Shown: positions 1 through 9,731, numbered from the stretch's first letter. The stretch: 64,000 nt of DNA from Neobacillus bataviensis (GCF_019969725.1 NZ_JAHXYW010000003.1:62001-126000); one strand, 5' to 3'. Notes: generated from the letters alone by a model not told the origin. Numbers and translations: made by a program.

Positions 1-203
1 TGTATTTTGACAATGATGTGATCACCAAATCCGCCCAGCGCTTCATCGACTGAATTGTCCACAATCTCATAGACGAGATGGTGAAGTCCCCGTGAATCGG
101 TGCTGCCAATGTACATTCCTGGACGCTTTCTAACGGCTTCTAAACCTTCCAGAACCTGTATGGCGTCATCATTATAATCAAAAGCTTGCTGATTCCTTGC
201 CAC
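1..203 (-). CDS. parE: DNA topoisomerase IV subunit B, N-terminal part (runs off window)
   Basis: Type IIA topoisomerase ATPase subunit that, with ParC, decatenates chromosomes. Only about 67 N-terminal codons are present; the gene continues left of the window. The translation begins [16 protein letters not shown] and contains the GHKL ATPase start ([17 protein letters not shown], then [13 protein letters not shown] with the ATP/Mg-binding Asn). A GTG start is chosen because AAAGGGG lies 8 bases upstream of it. In Bacillus parE sits near plsY and yneT, as here. Very sure of family. Confidence 0.95.
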   Translation of the reverse strand, partial: MARNQQAFDYNDDAIQVLEGLEAVRKRPGMYIGSTDSRGLHHLVYEIVDNSVDEALGGFGDHIIVKI

Positions 204-452
204 TAAAATACCCCTTTCATGCCTTACAAAAAGAAAAACATACTTCTCTAATTGCTATAATAAATCTTTGTTGAATAATGATTAATCCAATAATGTAATA
301 AATTAGAACGAGTGTTTGCTACATAATTTTACCACAAGTTCTTGCGGCGTCTATGCTTTATTTTAGCGATTTATTTCGATTTGGCAAATAAGTATTTTAA
401 AACTACATATTTTTGTCATCTGAATTTGGTTCCTTTTTGGTCGGAAAAAAGT

Positions 453-483
453 AAAAAGCCGCATATTTTATAAGCAGCTTTTT
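453..483 (-). terminator. Terminator of the yneT-like gene
   Basis: A ten-base stem (AAAAAGCTGC with GCGGCTTTTT, one wobble pair) followed by T residues on the minus strand, ten bases after the yneT stop codon. The rest of 204-452 is AT-rich with no gene seen; it should hold the parE promoter. Confidence 0.7.
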
Positions 484-492
484 GGTTAAAAT

Positions 493-909
493 TTAGTATT
501 TTGTTAACGCGTGCTCAACCTTAATACACCGGTCCATAATAACAGTGTATCCTTTAGACTTTAGGAATTCATAGGCTTCTTCATTGACAAGCCCTTGCTG
601 GGCCCAAAAAATCGGGGCGCCGATTCCATCGAATTCCTTCGCTACATCAAACAACTGTTCGGAGCGGCGGAACACATTTACAATGTCAACTGGACCTTCT
701 ACATCCTTCAATGACGCCATCGCTTTAACACCGAGTGCCTCGTCGATAGTAGGATTGACGGGAATGATTTCATAGCCTGCATTCTGCATAGCCGCAGAAA
801 CTAGATAAGAAGTACGGTCCGGATTATTACTTAATCCTACGACAGCAATTCTTTTTGCCTTTTTTAAAATATCCTTGATTTCATCACGGCTTGGATTTTC
901 AATCGCCAT
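493..909 (-). CDS. yneT: CoA-binding domain protein (YneT/YccU family)
   Basis: Small cytoplasmic Rossmann-fold protein of the CoA_binding_2 family; exact role unknown. The glycine-containing nucleotide loop IAVVGLSNNPDRTSY lies near residues 20-35, followed by GYEIIPVNP and a C-terminal RCIKVEH motif typical of the family. The start at MAIENPSRDE is preferred over an upstream TTG/ATG because AAGGAG lies 9 bases before it, giving 138 residues, the usual length. Its position next to parE matches B. subtilis yneT. Confidence 0.88.
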   Translation of the reverse strand: MAIENPSRDEIKDILKKAKRIAVVGLSNNPDRTSYLVSAAMQNAGYEIIPVNPTIDEALGVKAMASLKDVEGPVDIVNVFRRSEQLFDVAKEFDGIGAPIFWAQQGLVNEEAYEFLKSKGYTVIMDRCIKVEHALTKY

Positions 910-993
910 TGGGATCCACTCCTTCATATATTTTCCCTTTAGTTTACCTTTTTCTAGCAAAAAAACATAATAAACTGTTCTCGCAGGAAAAAC

Positions 994-1839
994 TTATTTA
1001 GATGGAGTGTTATTAGAAACGGATAGCTTTGGCAGTAATATACTAAATCGGGCGCCATGGCCAGTATTTTCTACCGTTATAGAGCCATTCATTTTCTCGA
1101 CAATCAGTTTGGACATATGAAGTCCGAGGCCGGTGCCTTGTGGGCGCGTTGTAAAATATGGCTCAAATACTTCATGGATATGTGCTGGGTCAATCCCACC
1201 AGCATTATCGATGAAGTCAGCTTTAATGATGTTATTTGTTTCCGTTAATTTTATGATGATTTTTCGATTAGGAATTTCCTTATGTACAAAGGCATCTCGT
1301 GCGTTTGTTAAGATATTAAGCACGACCTGGCTGTATTCATTTGGTACTCCATAAGCCATTTGCTGACCCCTGTATTCAAATTGAACCACAATCCCATGGT
1401 TCTGAAGGCTTAAAGAAAAAATAGACAAAGCCTCTTCAATGGAATCACCAATAGAAAAGGTAGTTTTTTCTTTGTTAAATTTGTAAAATTTCCGAAAATC
1501 ATTTATAGTCTCTGACATCTGTGTGATTTGACTCATGCTGTCCCTTGTGAATCGATCAAAGTATTTGTCGTTAATTTCCCCATATTCCAGGGCATCCTTT
1601 AAATCATGGATTAGGAGGGTTAAACTGTTTAAAGGCAGCCGCCACTGGTGGCCAATACTCGCTAACATTTCCCCCATTGCAGCAAGGCGCGATTGCTGAA
1701 TTAACAGGTTCTCCTTTTGCTTGTTTGCTGCGGCAATCTCCTCAATCCGCTTCTCTAAATATCGATTTAATTTAATGGTTTCTTCATATTTTTCAAACAA
1801 TGCCTGGTAGCTTAAATCCTTTTCCGTTTCCATGTTCAT
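994..1839 (-). CDS. Soluble sensor histidine kinase (orphan)
   Basis: Cytoplasmic histidine kinase of 281 residues without membrane segments. It opens with a coiled coil (residues 10-55). The phospho-acceptor motif is GHQWRLPLN (His about 64), a variant of the HQWRQPLN class, followed by an HATPase_c domain: N box NILTNARDAF, G1 DNAGGI and G2 GTGLGLHM. The start follows GGGAG about 7 bases upstream. No response regulator lies beside it, so its partner is unknown; no sensor domain is recognisable either. Confidence 0.85.
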   Translation of the reverse strand: MNMETEKDLSYQALFEKYEETIKLNRYLEKRIEEIAAANKQKENLLIQQSRLAAMGEMLASIGHQWRLPLNSLTLLIHDLKDALEYGEINDKYFDRFTRDSMSQITQMSETINDFRKFYKFNKEKTTFSIGDSIEEALSIFSLSLQNHGIVVQFEYRGQQMAYGVPNEYSQVVLNILTNARDAFVHKEIPNRKIIIKLTETNNIIKADFIDNAGGIDPAHIHEVFEPYFTTRPQGTGLGLHMSKLIVEKMNGSITVENTGHGARFSILLPKLSVSNNTPSK

Positions 1840-2048
1840 CACCCTCACTCCCTTATAAACATTTTTGGAATATAAAGATAAACCGACCATTTTTTTGTTC
1901 GATCTGGCCGGTTATTCTTCATTATGAATGGTTGTATATCTTAATTATATTGGGCGTTTCCATGGCTTTCAACGGATTAACAAATCGTTAGAAAATTCTC
2001 CATATATTTGTAATAAAATTGACTCTAATTGTTCTTACTTTAGAAAAA

Positions 2049-2066
2049 AACCGGCAAAAGCCGGTT
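2049..2066 (-). terminator. Terminator of the GH18 gene
   Basis: AACCGGC-TTTT-GCCGGTT hairpin followed by a run of T on the minus strand, just after the glycosyl hydrolase stop codon. Confidence 0.8.
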
Positions 2067-2078
2067 TTAGTTGAGCCT

Positions 2079-3818
2079 TTATTTTTGAGTAATCGCTTTG
2101 CTCGAATCCAGATTTAATGCGGTCCAAGCAGTTGGATCGCCAAAATACCTTGACCAGGTACCAATGCCGGCAAGCTTATATTTAATGGCTAAATTAGCTC
2201 GCTTTTGTAAGGACTGTACATCCTCAATCCAAATTTTATAGGTGGCTTTTTCAGCTTCTGAATAATATTCTGCATAATTTTGACCGCTTTCTTCATCGTA
2301 CGAGGGCTGTAATCTCTTTTCAGTGACCCATGTTTTTACTTTATCCATTGCTAGTGCCTCAGCAGTTAGTTCCATCGTTCCATCTAGCTTCGTTTGTTCC
2401 TTCCAAAGTCTCGCATATAACGGAACACCAAGGACTAACTTTTCATTTGGAACCTCTGTCAGCAGTTTCTCTAGATTGCTTTCGACCCATGGAAGGCTAG
2501 CTACACTTCCAGCACTAGTGGAAGCACCTGTGTGTTCATCATAGGCCATCACGATTAAATAATCAGCAATATGAGCGAGTTTCGTTCTTTCATAGAAGGA
2601 TGACCAGTTGTTATTTTCACCGGCCGAAAAGGTAATATCCATAGAAACGATCAACCCAGCTTCATGCAAGTATGGTGCTGCTTCCCTTATAAACTGGGTC
2701 ACGAGCGGACCATCCTTTGGATTTACATTTTCAATATCAAAATTAAGTCCTTGTAATTGATACATCTGGCTATATTGCAGCAATTGGCGAATGATCTTTT
2801 GCCTTGTTTCATAGTCTTTAAATGCTTCGCCTGTGAGTTTTGGATCAAAGGCATTAGAAAACACTCCCCAAACTTGATAGCCTTTCCCATGCGCCCATTT
2901 GCTATAGTCAAGAGAAGCAAGATTTTTTATCGTTCCATCACTTCCGGCAAGTGAGAACCAAGTTGGTGATACCACATTAACGCCAGTCATGTCAGGAATT
3001 TTTGCTGAATCAGGATTTTTCTTATAAACTGCTTCCCACGTTAATTGAATCGGTCCATTCAATTTAGGCAGCTGAAAGGTCTTACTTTCATGGTCTATTG
3101 TGATTCTCTCTGTTTTCCCCTTCTGGACGTATTCTTTTTTGATATATCCACTAATGCCGTTGGTTTTCCTGACAAGATAGAAATCTTCCTTTTCCCCCTC
3201 AATAATCACAGCTTCCTGTTTTTTCATATCTGCCGTGTAGGGTGATCGCCATGTAGGCTTAGTACGGAGTCTTAGCTTTTCTTCATTAACGTCTTTTTCT
3301 ATTAATCTTGCAGTCTCGTATTTCTCACCATCGCGCTGTACCCAAATGGCTTCACTTTCCGGTAATTGCTTGTATTTTATGGGAAAGAATGAAAGGATCG
3401 AATCAATGGCAACGAAAATTTTTCCGTCCTTCGATAGAATTGGTGACAGCTGTAAGGTAACTCCTTTCTGATTGACAAAATAGGTTAATGAATCTGTAGG
3501 CATCTGGACAACTTTGTCCTTTGTAGTAATAATGACAGATTTTGATTTTTGATCATAAAGGATGGATGGATCAATTTGTTCTTGTAAAAATGTTAGCGGG
3601 ACAAACACAGTATTCCCTTCAATAATGCCATTTCCCTGCAGGTTCCCATTATACAGAATCGGATTTTTCCCTTTAAAATAAGTAGTTTTCTCTTTCGAGG
3701 CAAAAGGATAGAAAAATAGAAAAATCGATGAAATGATAAGCAATCCTGCCCCTATCAATCCGCCGATGATTAATTTCGGTGAAATTGTGTTTGTCTTATG
3801 ATATTCAATGCGTGCCAT
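2079..3818 (-). CDS. Membrane-anchored glycoside hydrolase family 18 protein with SH3 domain
   Basis: Likely cell-wall or spore-peptidoglycan hydrolase. Order of parts: a transmembrane anchor at residues about 15-38 (LIIGGLIGAGLLIISSIFLF), a copper-amine-oxidase-N-like stalk (about 55-145), an SH3-like domain (about 165-225, ending GISGYIKKEYV), and a GH18 barrel to the C-terminus. The catalytic DxE motif is visible as GLNFDIENV (Glu about 361), with YLIVMAYDEH and the late GTWSRYFG segment typical of YaaH/YdhD-like enzymes. The start is set by AAGGAGGAAATATTTC in front of MARIEYHK, giving 579 residues. Substrate is inferred from family, not shown. Confidence 0.87.
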   Translation of the reverse strand: MARIEYHKTNTISPKLIIGGLIGAGLLIISSIFLFFYPFASKEKTTYFKGKNPILYNGNLQGNGIIEGNTVFVPLTFLQEQIDPSILYDQKSKSVIITTKDKVVQMPTDSLTYFVNQKGVTLQLSPILSKDGKIFVAIDSILSFFPIKYKQLPESEAIWVQRDGEKYETARLIEKDVNEEKLRLRTKPTWRSPYTADMKKQEAVIIEGEKEDFYLVRKTNGISGYIKKEYVQKGKTERITIDHESKTFQLPKLNGPIQLTWEAVYKKNPDSAKIPDMTGVNVVSPTWFSLAGSDGTIKNLASLDYSKWAHGKGYQVWGVFSNAFDPKLTGEAFKDYETRQKIIRQLLQYSQMYQLQGLNFDIENVNPKDGPLVTQFIREAAPYLHEAGLIVSMDITFSAGENNNWSSFYERTKLAHIADYLIVMAYDEHTGASTSAGSVASLPWVESNLEKLLTEVPNEKLVLGVPLYARLWKEQTKLDGTMELTAEALAMDKVKTWVTEKRLQPSYDEESGQNYAEYYSEAEKATYKIWIEDVQSLQKRANLAIKYKLAGIGTWSRYFGDPTAWTALNLDSSKAITQK

Positions 3819-3984
3819 GAAATATTTCCTCCTTGATTCTATCGTAAGGTATCCTTTGGGTAATGAGAAGGTATTTTTCTTTATTAGGTAATTTTTCATG
3901 TTTATATCCAAGCTGCATAGTGTTTTTTCAGAAATACATGGTAAAATAGAAGAACTGGATCTTTTATAGAAGGAGAAATTATCA

Positions 3985-4584
3985 ATGGTTCAAATTATTT
4001 TAGTCTTGATCCTGGCTTATTTGCTCGGCTCTATCCCCTCAGGCTTAATTATCGGAAAAGTGTTTTATAAAACGGATATCCGTCAGCATGGAAGCGGGAA
4101 TTTAGGAGGTACCAATACCTTTCGAACCCTAGGGGTAAAAGCAGGGTTAGTCGTTACCCTCGCTGATATATTGAAAGGAACGTTAGCAGCTGCGTTGCCG
4201 CATTTATTTCATCTTGACATAAATCCTCTACTGGCTGGAGGTTTCGCTCTTATCGGACACACGTATCCCATCTTTGCCGGGTTTCGCGGTGGGAAAGCAG
4301 TTGCCACTTCTGCCGGTGTAATTCTGTATTGCGCACCATGGATGTTTGTGGCGGTCCTAATTGCTTTCTTTATTAGCCTATACATAACGAAATATGTTTC
4401 ACTATCTTCGATGATTGCAGGAATTATTGCGATTCTTTTTACATTAATATCAGGGTTTACTCGAGAATGGGACATCCCCTTACTAATTGCGGTAATATTA
4501 ATAGTAACCTTTGTCATTTATCGGCACAGGGCAAACATTAAAAGAATTATCAATAAAACAGAACCGAAAATTAAATGGCTCTAA
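3985..4584 (+). CDS. plsY: Acyl-phosphate:glycerol-3-phosphate acyltransferase PlsY
   Basis: Integral membrane enzyme that transfers an acyl group from acyl-phosphate to glycerol-3-phosphate, the first step of phospholipid synthesis (with PlsX). Signatures: SIPSG (residues 17-21), [13 protein letters not shown] (about 36-48), and [21 protein letters not shown] (about 93-113), the three conserved cytosolic PlsY motifs. Five or so hydrophobic segments and 199 residues are normal. The start follows AGAAGGAG. It corresponds to yneS beside parE/yneT in B. subtilis. Confidence 0.96.
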   Translation: MVQIILVLILAYLLGSIPSGLIIGKVFYKTDIRQHGSGNLGGTNTFRTLGVKAGLVVTLADILKGTLAAALPHLFHLDINPLLAGGFALIGHTYPIFAGFRGGKAVATSAGVILYCAPWMFVAVLIAFFISLYITKYVSLSSMIAGIIAILFTLISGFTREWDIPLLIAVILIVTFVIYRHRANIKRIINKTEPKIKWL

Positions 4585-4615
4585 AGGAACTGAACGGTCC
4601 TTTAGGGCTTTTTTT
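4579..4615 (+). terminator. plsY terminator
   Basis: Stem CTAAAGGA/TCCTTTAG starting at the plsY stop, followed by GGGCTTTTTTT. Confidence 0.75.
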
Positions 4616-4703
4616 CATAGAATTTTCATAATTATTCCATGCAGCCCGTATGATTTAAGGTAAAATAAAGTTATATAACAGTGACCTTTTGGGGGTGTTT
4701 TGG

Positions 4704-4880
4704 ATGCAAAGAGTAAAGAAAGACTATCATTTTTCAACCGTAGTATCAGACAGTAATGATGAGAATGAATTTATTGTTGAATTTTCTCCTTCTCAACCCG
4801 CCGATACCACTCAACCAAAGGTAACAAAAGATTTTGATGAATTAATTGAGTTCCTTCTGGAAATAGACCAAAATGAATAA
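4704..4880 (+). CDS. Small acidic protein of unknown function
   Basis: Predicted 58-residue acidic protein beginning MQRVKKDYHFSTVV and ending LLEIDQNE, with no membrane segment. I do not recognise the family. The ATG at 4704 follows GGGGGTG by 6 bases; an upstream TTG is possible but would overlap the ribosome site. It has its own terminator directly behind it, which supports a real monocistronic gene. Confidence 0.6.
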   Translation: MQRVKKDYHFSTVVSDSNDENEFIVEFSPSQPADTTQPKVTKDFDELIEFLLEIDQNE

Positions 4881-4887
4881 TCATTGA

Positions 4888-4925
4888 AAAAGCGGGGCCG
4901 CCATTAGCTGTACCTCCGCTTTTCT
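4888..4925 (+). terminator. Terminator after the small acidic gene
   Basis: AAAAGCGG pairs with CCGCTTTT across a roughly 20-base loop, followed by TTTC. Confidence 0.7.
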
Positions 4926-5006
4926 TTATTTCCGCAGCATTATTTTAATATTTACCTGAAATGTTATATAGTAATATTAAGAAAACTAACATTAATAGGA
5001 GTACAT

Positions 5007-6155
5007 ATGAAAAAAAGAGTCATTGTACAGTCTTTTATTATTATATCTATTTGTATTTTTGGAACCGCTTACTTCCTCCTTCAGCAAAAAAATACGGACA
5101 AAAAAGAAAATAATCACTCTTTCCAGAAGCATAAACAGCGGCTCTCCTTGATTGAAAATCGAGAAATGGAGGAAAAGATGACGCTTGGTGCCATTGGGGA
5201 TATCCTAATCCACAATCACGTTTATCAAGATGCTTTTAATGGGGCTTCCTATAATTTCGTTCCGATGTTTGAAAATGTAAAGACGTTATTGGAAAATCCT
5301 GATATCCTTACGGCAAATCAAGAAAGTATGTTAGGAGGAACAGAGATCGGGCTATCAGGCTATCCAATGTTTAATAGTCCCCATGAGGTTGCCGATGCCC
5401 TTGTTTCAACGGGAGTCGATATTGTTTCAACGGCTAATAATCATACACTCGATAAAGGCGAAAATGGAATTCAGTCCGAAACTGCTTATTTGAATTCGAT
5501 CGGTCTACCTCATGTTGGAAGCTTCCTTGATGAAAAGGATCGCCAAAAATTAAGGATTGTCAATAAAAATGGCATTAAGCTTGCCTTCCTTGCCTATACA
5601 TATGGAACGAACGGCATCCCTGTTCCAAAAGGAAAGGATTTTCTCGTCAACCTTATCAATCGAGAAGTGATGAAGGAAGAAATTCACCGGGCTAGAAAAG
5701 AAGCGGATGTTGTGGTGATGAGCATCCATTGGGGAAATGAATACCAGCGAATCCCGACGAAAGAACAAAAGGAATTAGCTCAATTTCTAGCCAATGAAGG
5801 TGTTGATATCATCTTTGGATCCCATCCCCATGTCCTTCAGCCGATGGATTGGATTGAAACGAGCGATGGCAGAAAAACATTCATTGTATATTCCTTAGGT
5901 AACTTTATCTCCGCCCAGCACGGTGATTACAAAGATATTGGCGGTTTAGCAACCATTGATATATTCAAACACATTTCCGCCAAAGGAAATTCGATAGAGC
6001 TTTCAAATCCTGTTTTTTATCCAACCTATGTGACGAGTCAGAAAAATCATCATTTTCGTGTCGTACCATTAGAAAAAGCAGGCGGGTTTGGACTGCAAAA
6101 TGCGGAAGCAAAATACAAGGAAATCCAATCCCACATGGTTCAGTGGCTCCGATAA
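5007..6155 (+). CDS. CapA-family (PGA_cap) metallophosphatase-like protein
   Basis: Extracytoplasmic protein with an N-terminal signal/anchor (residues 5-27), then a CapA fold of the calcineurin-like type, the family of poly-gamma-glutamate capsule protein CapA. Motifs: GAIGDILIH (about 62-70), NQESMLGG, STANNHTLDKG (about 141-151), SIHWGNEY and IIFGSHPHVLQPM, all matching PGA_cap metal-site motifs. 382 residues is usual for the stand-alone family. There are no capB/capC genes nearby, so a capsule role is not supported; the actual substrate is unknown. Confidence 0.85.
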   Translation: MKKRVIVQSFIIISICIFGTAYFLLQQKNTDKKENNHSFQKHKQRLSLIENREMEEKMTLGAIGDILIHNHVYQDAFNGASYNFVPMFENVKTLLENPDILTANQESMLGGTEIGLSGYPMFNSPHEVADALVSTGVDIVSTANNHTLDKGENGIQSETAYLNSIGLPHVGSFLDEKDRQKLRIVNKNGIKLAFLAYTYGTNGIPVPKGKDFLVNLINREVMKEEIHRARKEADVVVMSIHWGNEYQRIPTKEQKELAQFLANEGVDIIFGSHPHVLQPMDWIETSDGRKTFIVYSLGNFISAQHGDYKDIGGLATIDIFKHISAKGNSIELSNPVFYPTYVTSQKNHHFRVVPLEKAGGFGLQNAEAKYKEIQSHMVQWLR

Positions 6156-6241
6156 CCTGGGATTATTTATAAATCTTATCGTTATGCTCATAAAGAGTTA
6201 TCATTTATAATAAAAGATAGGAAAAATGGAAAGGAGACCGC

Positions 6242-6538
6242 ATGAATATACACATTTCAAAAGAGGCAGCAGCGTGGTATATAGAAGAACTCAATCTTAA
6301 TAATGGTGACTTTGTCCGCTTTTTTGTAAGGTATGGCGGATGCAGTACCGTTCAAAGTGGATTTTCTCTCGGCGTTTCGACCGAGGAGCCTGTTGATATC
6401 GGTGCAGCCGCAAATTTAGAGGGGATTACTTTTTATATTGAAGAAAAAGATTTGTGGTATTTTGATAATCATGATTTAGTTATTAACTATCATTCTGATT
6501 ATGAGGAACCCGTCTTTGAATATAAAAAAATGGATTAA
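6242..6538 (+). CDS. yneR: HesB/YneR-type iron-sulfur-associated protein
   Basis: Small protein of the HesB/IscA-like superfamily, YneR branch, 98 residues. It begins MNIHISKEAAAWYIEELNL, and the central FVRYGGCST segment holds the single clearly conserved Cys; the three-Cys set of true A-type Fe-S carriers is not complete, as in other YneR proteins. AAGGAGACCGC precedes the ATG. The neighbourhood (yneQ, yneP) matches B. subtilis. A role in Fe-S handling is family inference only. Confidence 0.85.
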   Translation: MNIHISKEAAAWYIEELNLNNGDFVRFFVRYGGCSTVQSGFSLGVSTEEPVDIGAAANLEGITFYIEEKDLWYFDNHDLVINYHSDYEEPVFEYKKMD

Positions 6539-6563
6539 AAGAATAAGCACAGTTGATGAATCC

Positions 6564-6875
6564 TTATTTCTCAACTGTGCCGTTCATCCATATATGCCTA
6601 GTTAAACCTTCCTGCTTAAGAATCTCTTGCTGGCGAGGGCCAATTAAATCAAAATGAGAATAGCCGTCGATTCGGTGATGAATCCACTCTTTCTTCAAAC
6701 CGTATTTAATCCCCCATTCTGCCAATCTTTCAAGATCCGAACAGCCCACCTTGGTTACAGTCTTACAACCAGGGAAACGGTCATCCAGCCAGTAATGAGT
6801 TAAGAATGCAATTTCCCCGTTATCGATTTTCCTTTTCCATTCGATTAACTCTCGCCTTTTTATGCCAAAAGCCAA
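6564..6875 (-). CDS. yneQ: YneQ family protein, function unknown
   Basis: 103-residue protein starting MAFGIKRRELIEWKRKI with the conserved FLTHYWLDDRFPGCKTVTKV segment, recognisable as B. subtilis YneQ. The start is a TTG, chosen because GGGGTG sits 6-7 bases upstream and because the family starts at MAFGIKR. It follows yneP by 18 bases on the same strand, so the two are probably co-transcribed. Function is not known. Confidence 0.85.
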   Translation of the reverse strand: MAFGIKRRELIEWKRKIDNGEIAFLTHYWLDDRFPGCKTVTKVGCSDLERLAEWGIKYGLKKEWIHHRIDGYSHFDLIGPRQQEILKQEGLTRHIWMNGTVEK

Positions 6876-6893
6876 TTATTTCACCCCGATGCT

Positions 6894-7325
6894 TCAATCT
6901 TTTTTCTTAATTTCCTCATACTTTAAATACCATTCAGGAAATGTCTTTTTAAAAGAAGTTGGTCTGAAATTATCTTTTCTAACAATAATATGGGTTGATT
7001 TACCCTCGGCACATACTTCTTCGTCCCCGTTGAAAATGGTATAACCATAGATGGTCTTAATTCCATCATTCAGTTCAACCCATGTTTTGACGAAAGCTTT
7101 ATCACCATATCTTAAAGGCTTTTTGTAGGTGATTTGAATATCATAGACGGGAGCGTAATAGCCTGCTTCTTCCATCGAAAGATAACTATAACCAATATCT
7201 TCAATAAAGCCTGTTCGGCCTAACTCAAAAAATTTTAAATAATTCGCATGATAAATGACACCCATCATATCGGTATCTGCGTAGTAAAGCTGAATTTCTC
7301 TATGAGAAACAAAATAATTATCCAC
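6894..7325 (-). CDS. yneP: Acyl-CoA thioesterase, 4HBT hot-dog fold (YneP)
   Basis: Hot-dog thioesterase of the 4-hydroxybenzoyl-CoA type. The diagnostic segment YYADTDMMGVIYHANYLKFFE (residues about 14-34) holds the catalytic Asp and the His/Asn pocket; Glu of FELGR is also present. 143 residues is normal. The physiological acyl-CoA is unknown. It sits upstream of yneQ on the same strand, 24 bases after the AAA ATPase gene, so all three may form one transcript. Confidence 0.9.
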   Translation of the reverse strand: MDNYFVSHREIQLYYADTDMMGVIYHANYLKFFELGRTGFIEDIGYSYLSMEEAGYYAPVYDIQITYKKPLRYGDKAFVKTWVELNDGIKTIYGYTIFNGDEEVCAEGKSTHIIVRKDNFRPTSFKKTFPEWYLKYEEIKKKD

Positions 7326-7349
7326 AAAAATGTTCCTTTCTTTTTTCGT

Positions 7350-9680
7350 TTATTTACATTTCATCAATGCGTTAATAACATCGTCCATATCCAGAAATAA
7401 TGACATTTCAAGGAGATTTGTTTCCTGCCCTGTCATTAATCGAGCAGCCTGTGCTTGAATGATTTCATCGACTAAATTGGTTGCAAAGCGGCCATTCCCT
7501 TTGAAAGTTTCAGCTTCGAACGATTCACGCAGCAACGTACTTGCTTCTTTTGTCAATTGATATTGGAATCGTCCAGCATAGGCTTCCATAATGGACAGCA
7601 TCTCTTCCGTAGAATAATCAGGGAAGAAAAAGAACTTTTTAAACCTTGAACGCAGCCCGGGATTACTTTCTAGTAATTCGTCCATTTCGTTTGGATATCC
7701 TGCCAGCACGACAACCAAATTTTCATTATGCTTTGTCATTTCATCGACAAGGGTATCAATGACCTCTTTCCCGAAATCAGCGGTTGTGTGGGCAAGTAGT
7801 GAATAGGCCTCATCGATAAACAGAACACCCCCTAGGGCTTGCCTGATCAGTTTCTTTGTTTTCCCAGCTGTCTGCCCCACATAGCCTGCCACAAAATCGG
7901 CGCGGCTGGCGACAATCAGATGCCCCCTCTTTAAAATGCCACACTCTCTCAGCATTTCAGCATATAGTTTGGCAACCGTTGTTTTACCTGTCCCCGGATT
8001 TCCTGTGAAAACAGCATGAAGCTGAATCGGTACTGTTGGCAGTCCTTGATTCCGTCTAAACTGCTGCATTTTTACAAAAGAAATCAGTGCATGCATTTCA
8101 TTTTTGATGGAATTTAAACCAATTAACCTGTTTAATTGGTCCTTTGGTGAATCCACTGTTTTCGGTTTTTCAATCAGGAAATCTTCCTTATTTAACATCA
8201 TATAATCCATGAATTCATCTTTGTTAACCTGCTTTTCTGAGCCTTTTTTAAAAATAGCATCCATAACAATGTTCTTAACGGTTCTAGCATTTCCGAAAGT
8301 GTCATCCACCCGCTCCATATCCAATCGGTTAACAATTTCGATTTTCGCTTCTTCTGTCATAAAATAATCATTCTCTGAAGCAATTTGTTCAGCAATCATC
8401 ACTAATTCATCGTTGGAGTAATTAGGGAGTTGAATGAAATTAGATTGCGGAAAGCGGCTTCGTAAACCTGGATTTGTATCTAAAAAAGATCGCATTTCTT
8501 CCGGATATCCGGCTAATATGACGGCGAACTTTCCTCCGTATTCCGAACTCGTCATCATCGAAACAAGAGTATCTACAGCCGCCTGGCCATAGTCATTTCC
8601 TGATTGGCCTTCCCGTTTAAGGCTGTAGGCTTCATCAATGAACAGCACTCCACCAATAGAGCGTTCAACGACTGCTTTAACATTTTCTTCGGTCTGACCG
8701 ACAAAGGCCCCTACCAATTGTGCTCGATTCGTCTCGACCACTTCTTCATGAGGAAGCACACCTAATTCGTGATAAATTTTAGCCAGCAGGCGGGCAAGTG
8801 TTGTTTTCCCGGTGCCTGGATTCCCGGTCAAGATCATATTAAGGCTTAGATCATCTTTTATTTGGAAACCGATTTCCTTGCGGGTCTTTTGATACTTGAT
8901 AAATCGATAAAAATCGTTGACCCGTTTTTTTACCTGCTCCATTCCAATCATTGTGTTCAACTGGTCCAAAGCAGTGTCAAAAGTTTCTTCGATGGCCTCT
9001 TCTTCTTGAAAATGACTTTGCCACTGCTGCTTAAGATCTTCGACAGCTGCTAAATGGGATTTTAAATCATCATAAAAGGTGGAGGTGTGAAACACTCCAG
9101 TAATGGATTGGTCATATTCTTCTGCTGCCTTTAACAAACTGACGGTTTCGGTTATAGCAGAGGAAAGCAACTCGAAAAGCATTTGGTACTTTGCGATAAT
9201 AGTATGGTCCCTCAGTCCAGTCGTAAGGTTCCTTTCCTTTTCCAATTCACTTAAGGAATCGTCAGCCTCTGATAAAAATCGTTGGCAAATTTGTATGTAT
9301 TCTTCAGCGGTTTTCTTTTTAGCTGTGCGGTTATCTGTTTCCCTGATCGATGGAAAAGAAAGCTGTGTCAATACATCCTTCCATTTTTTCCAATCAGACT
9401 GAAGCAAATATTCCTTTGCTTCTTGATTATGTGGATTTAACTCCAACGCTTTGTCCAACCAAAAATCGGCCAATGAATCCTTTTTATTCCGCGCTTTTCG
9501 TGAAATCGCTGCAAGGGTTAAAAGCTTCGAACGTGTTAGCGGATTTTTTTCCTTCCCTAACAAACTCATCAACAGGTTTTCATCAGATATAAAACCATTT
9601 TGGTCTAATTCTTTTTCCCAACGGATAATGTGCTGTTGTGTAATTACCTGGTTGTTAATTTGTTGATTCAATATCATCAC
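7350..9680 (-). CDS. Double-module CbxX/SpoVK-type AAA+ ATPase
   Basis: 776-residue protein with an N-terminal helical region of about 230 residues followed by two CbxX/CfqX-type AAA+ modules. Module 1 has GNPGTGKTT (about 286-294) and GVLFIDEAYSL; module 2 has GNPGTGKTT (about 562-570) and a second GVLFIDEAYSL, with arginine-finger segments NPGLRSRF in both. SpoVK of B. subtilis has one module (about 320 residues), so this is a longer relative. The N-terminal TPR-like stretch (ALELNPHNQEAKEYL) suggests a partner-binding part. Sporulation role is inferred only from family resemblance. Confidence 0.85.
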   Translation of the reverse strand: MMILNQQINNQVITQQHIIRWEKELDQNGFISDENLLMSLLGKEKNPLTRSKLLTLAAISRKARNKKDSLADFWLDKALELNPHNQEAKEYLLQSDWKKWKDVLTQLSFPSIRETDNRTAKKKTAEEYIQICQRFLSEADDSLSELEKERNLTTGLRDHTIIAKYQMLFELLSSAITETVSLLKAAEEYDQSITGVFHTSTFYDDLKSHLAAVEDLKQQWQSHFQEEEAIEETFDTALDQLNTMIGMEQVKKRVNDFYRFIKYQKTRKEIGFQIKDDLSLNMILTGNPGTGKTTLARLLAKIYHELGVLPHEEVVETNRAQLVGAFVGQTEENVKAVVERSIGGVLFIDEAYSLKREGQSGNDYGQAAVDTLVSMMTSSEYGGKFAVILAGYPEEMRSFLDTNPGLRSRFPQSNFIQLPNYSNDELVMIAEQIASENDYFMTEEAKIEIVNRLDMERVDDTFGNARTVKNIVMDAIFKKGSEKQVNKDEFMDYMMLNKEDFLIEKPKTVDSPKDQLNRLIGLNSIKNEMHALISFVKMQQFRRNQGLPTVPIQLHAVFTGNPGTGKTTVAKLYAEMLRECGILKRGHLIVASRADFVAGYVGQTAGKTKKLIRQALGGVLFIDEAYSLLAHTTADFGKEVIDTLVDEMTKHNENLVVVLAGYPNEMDELLESNPGLRSRFKKFFFFPDYSTEEMLSIMEAYAGRFQYQLTKEASTLLRESFEAETFKGNGRFATNLVDEIIQAQAARLMTGQETNLLEMSLFLDMDDVINALMKCK

Positions 9681-9731
9681 TTCTTTATAAAAAATTCCCT
9701 TTTATCTTACCATAATACAAGTCCTGAACCT

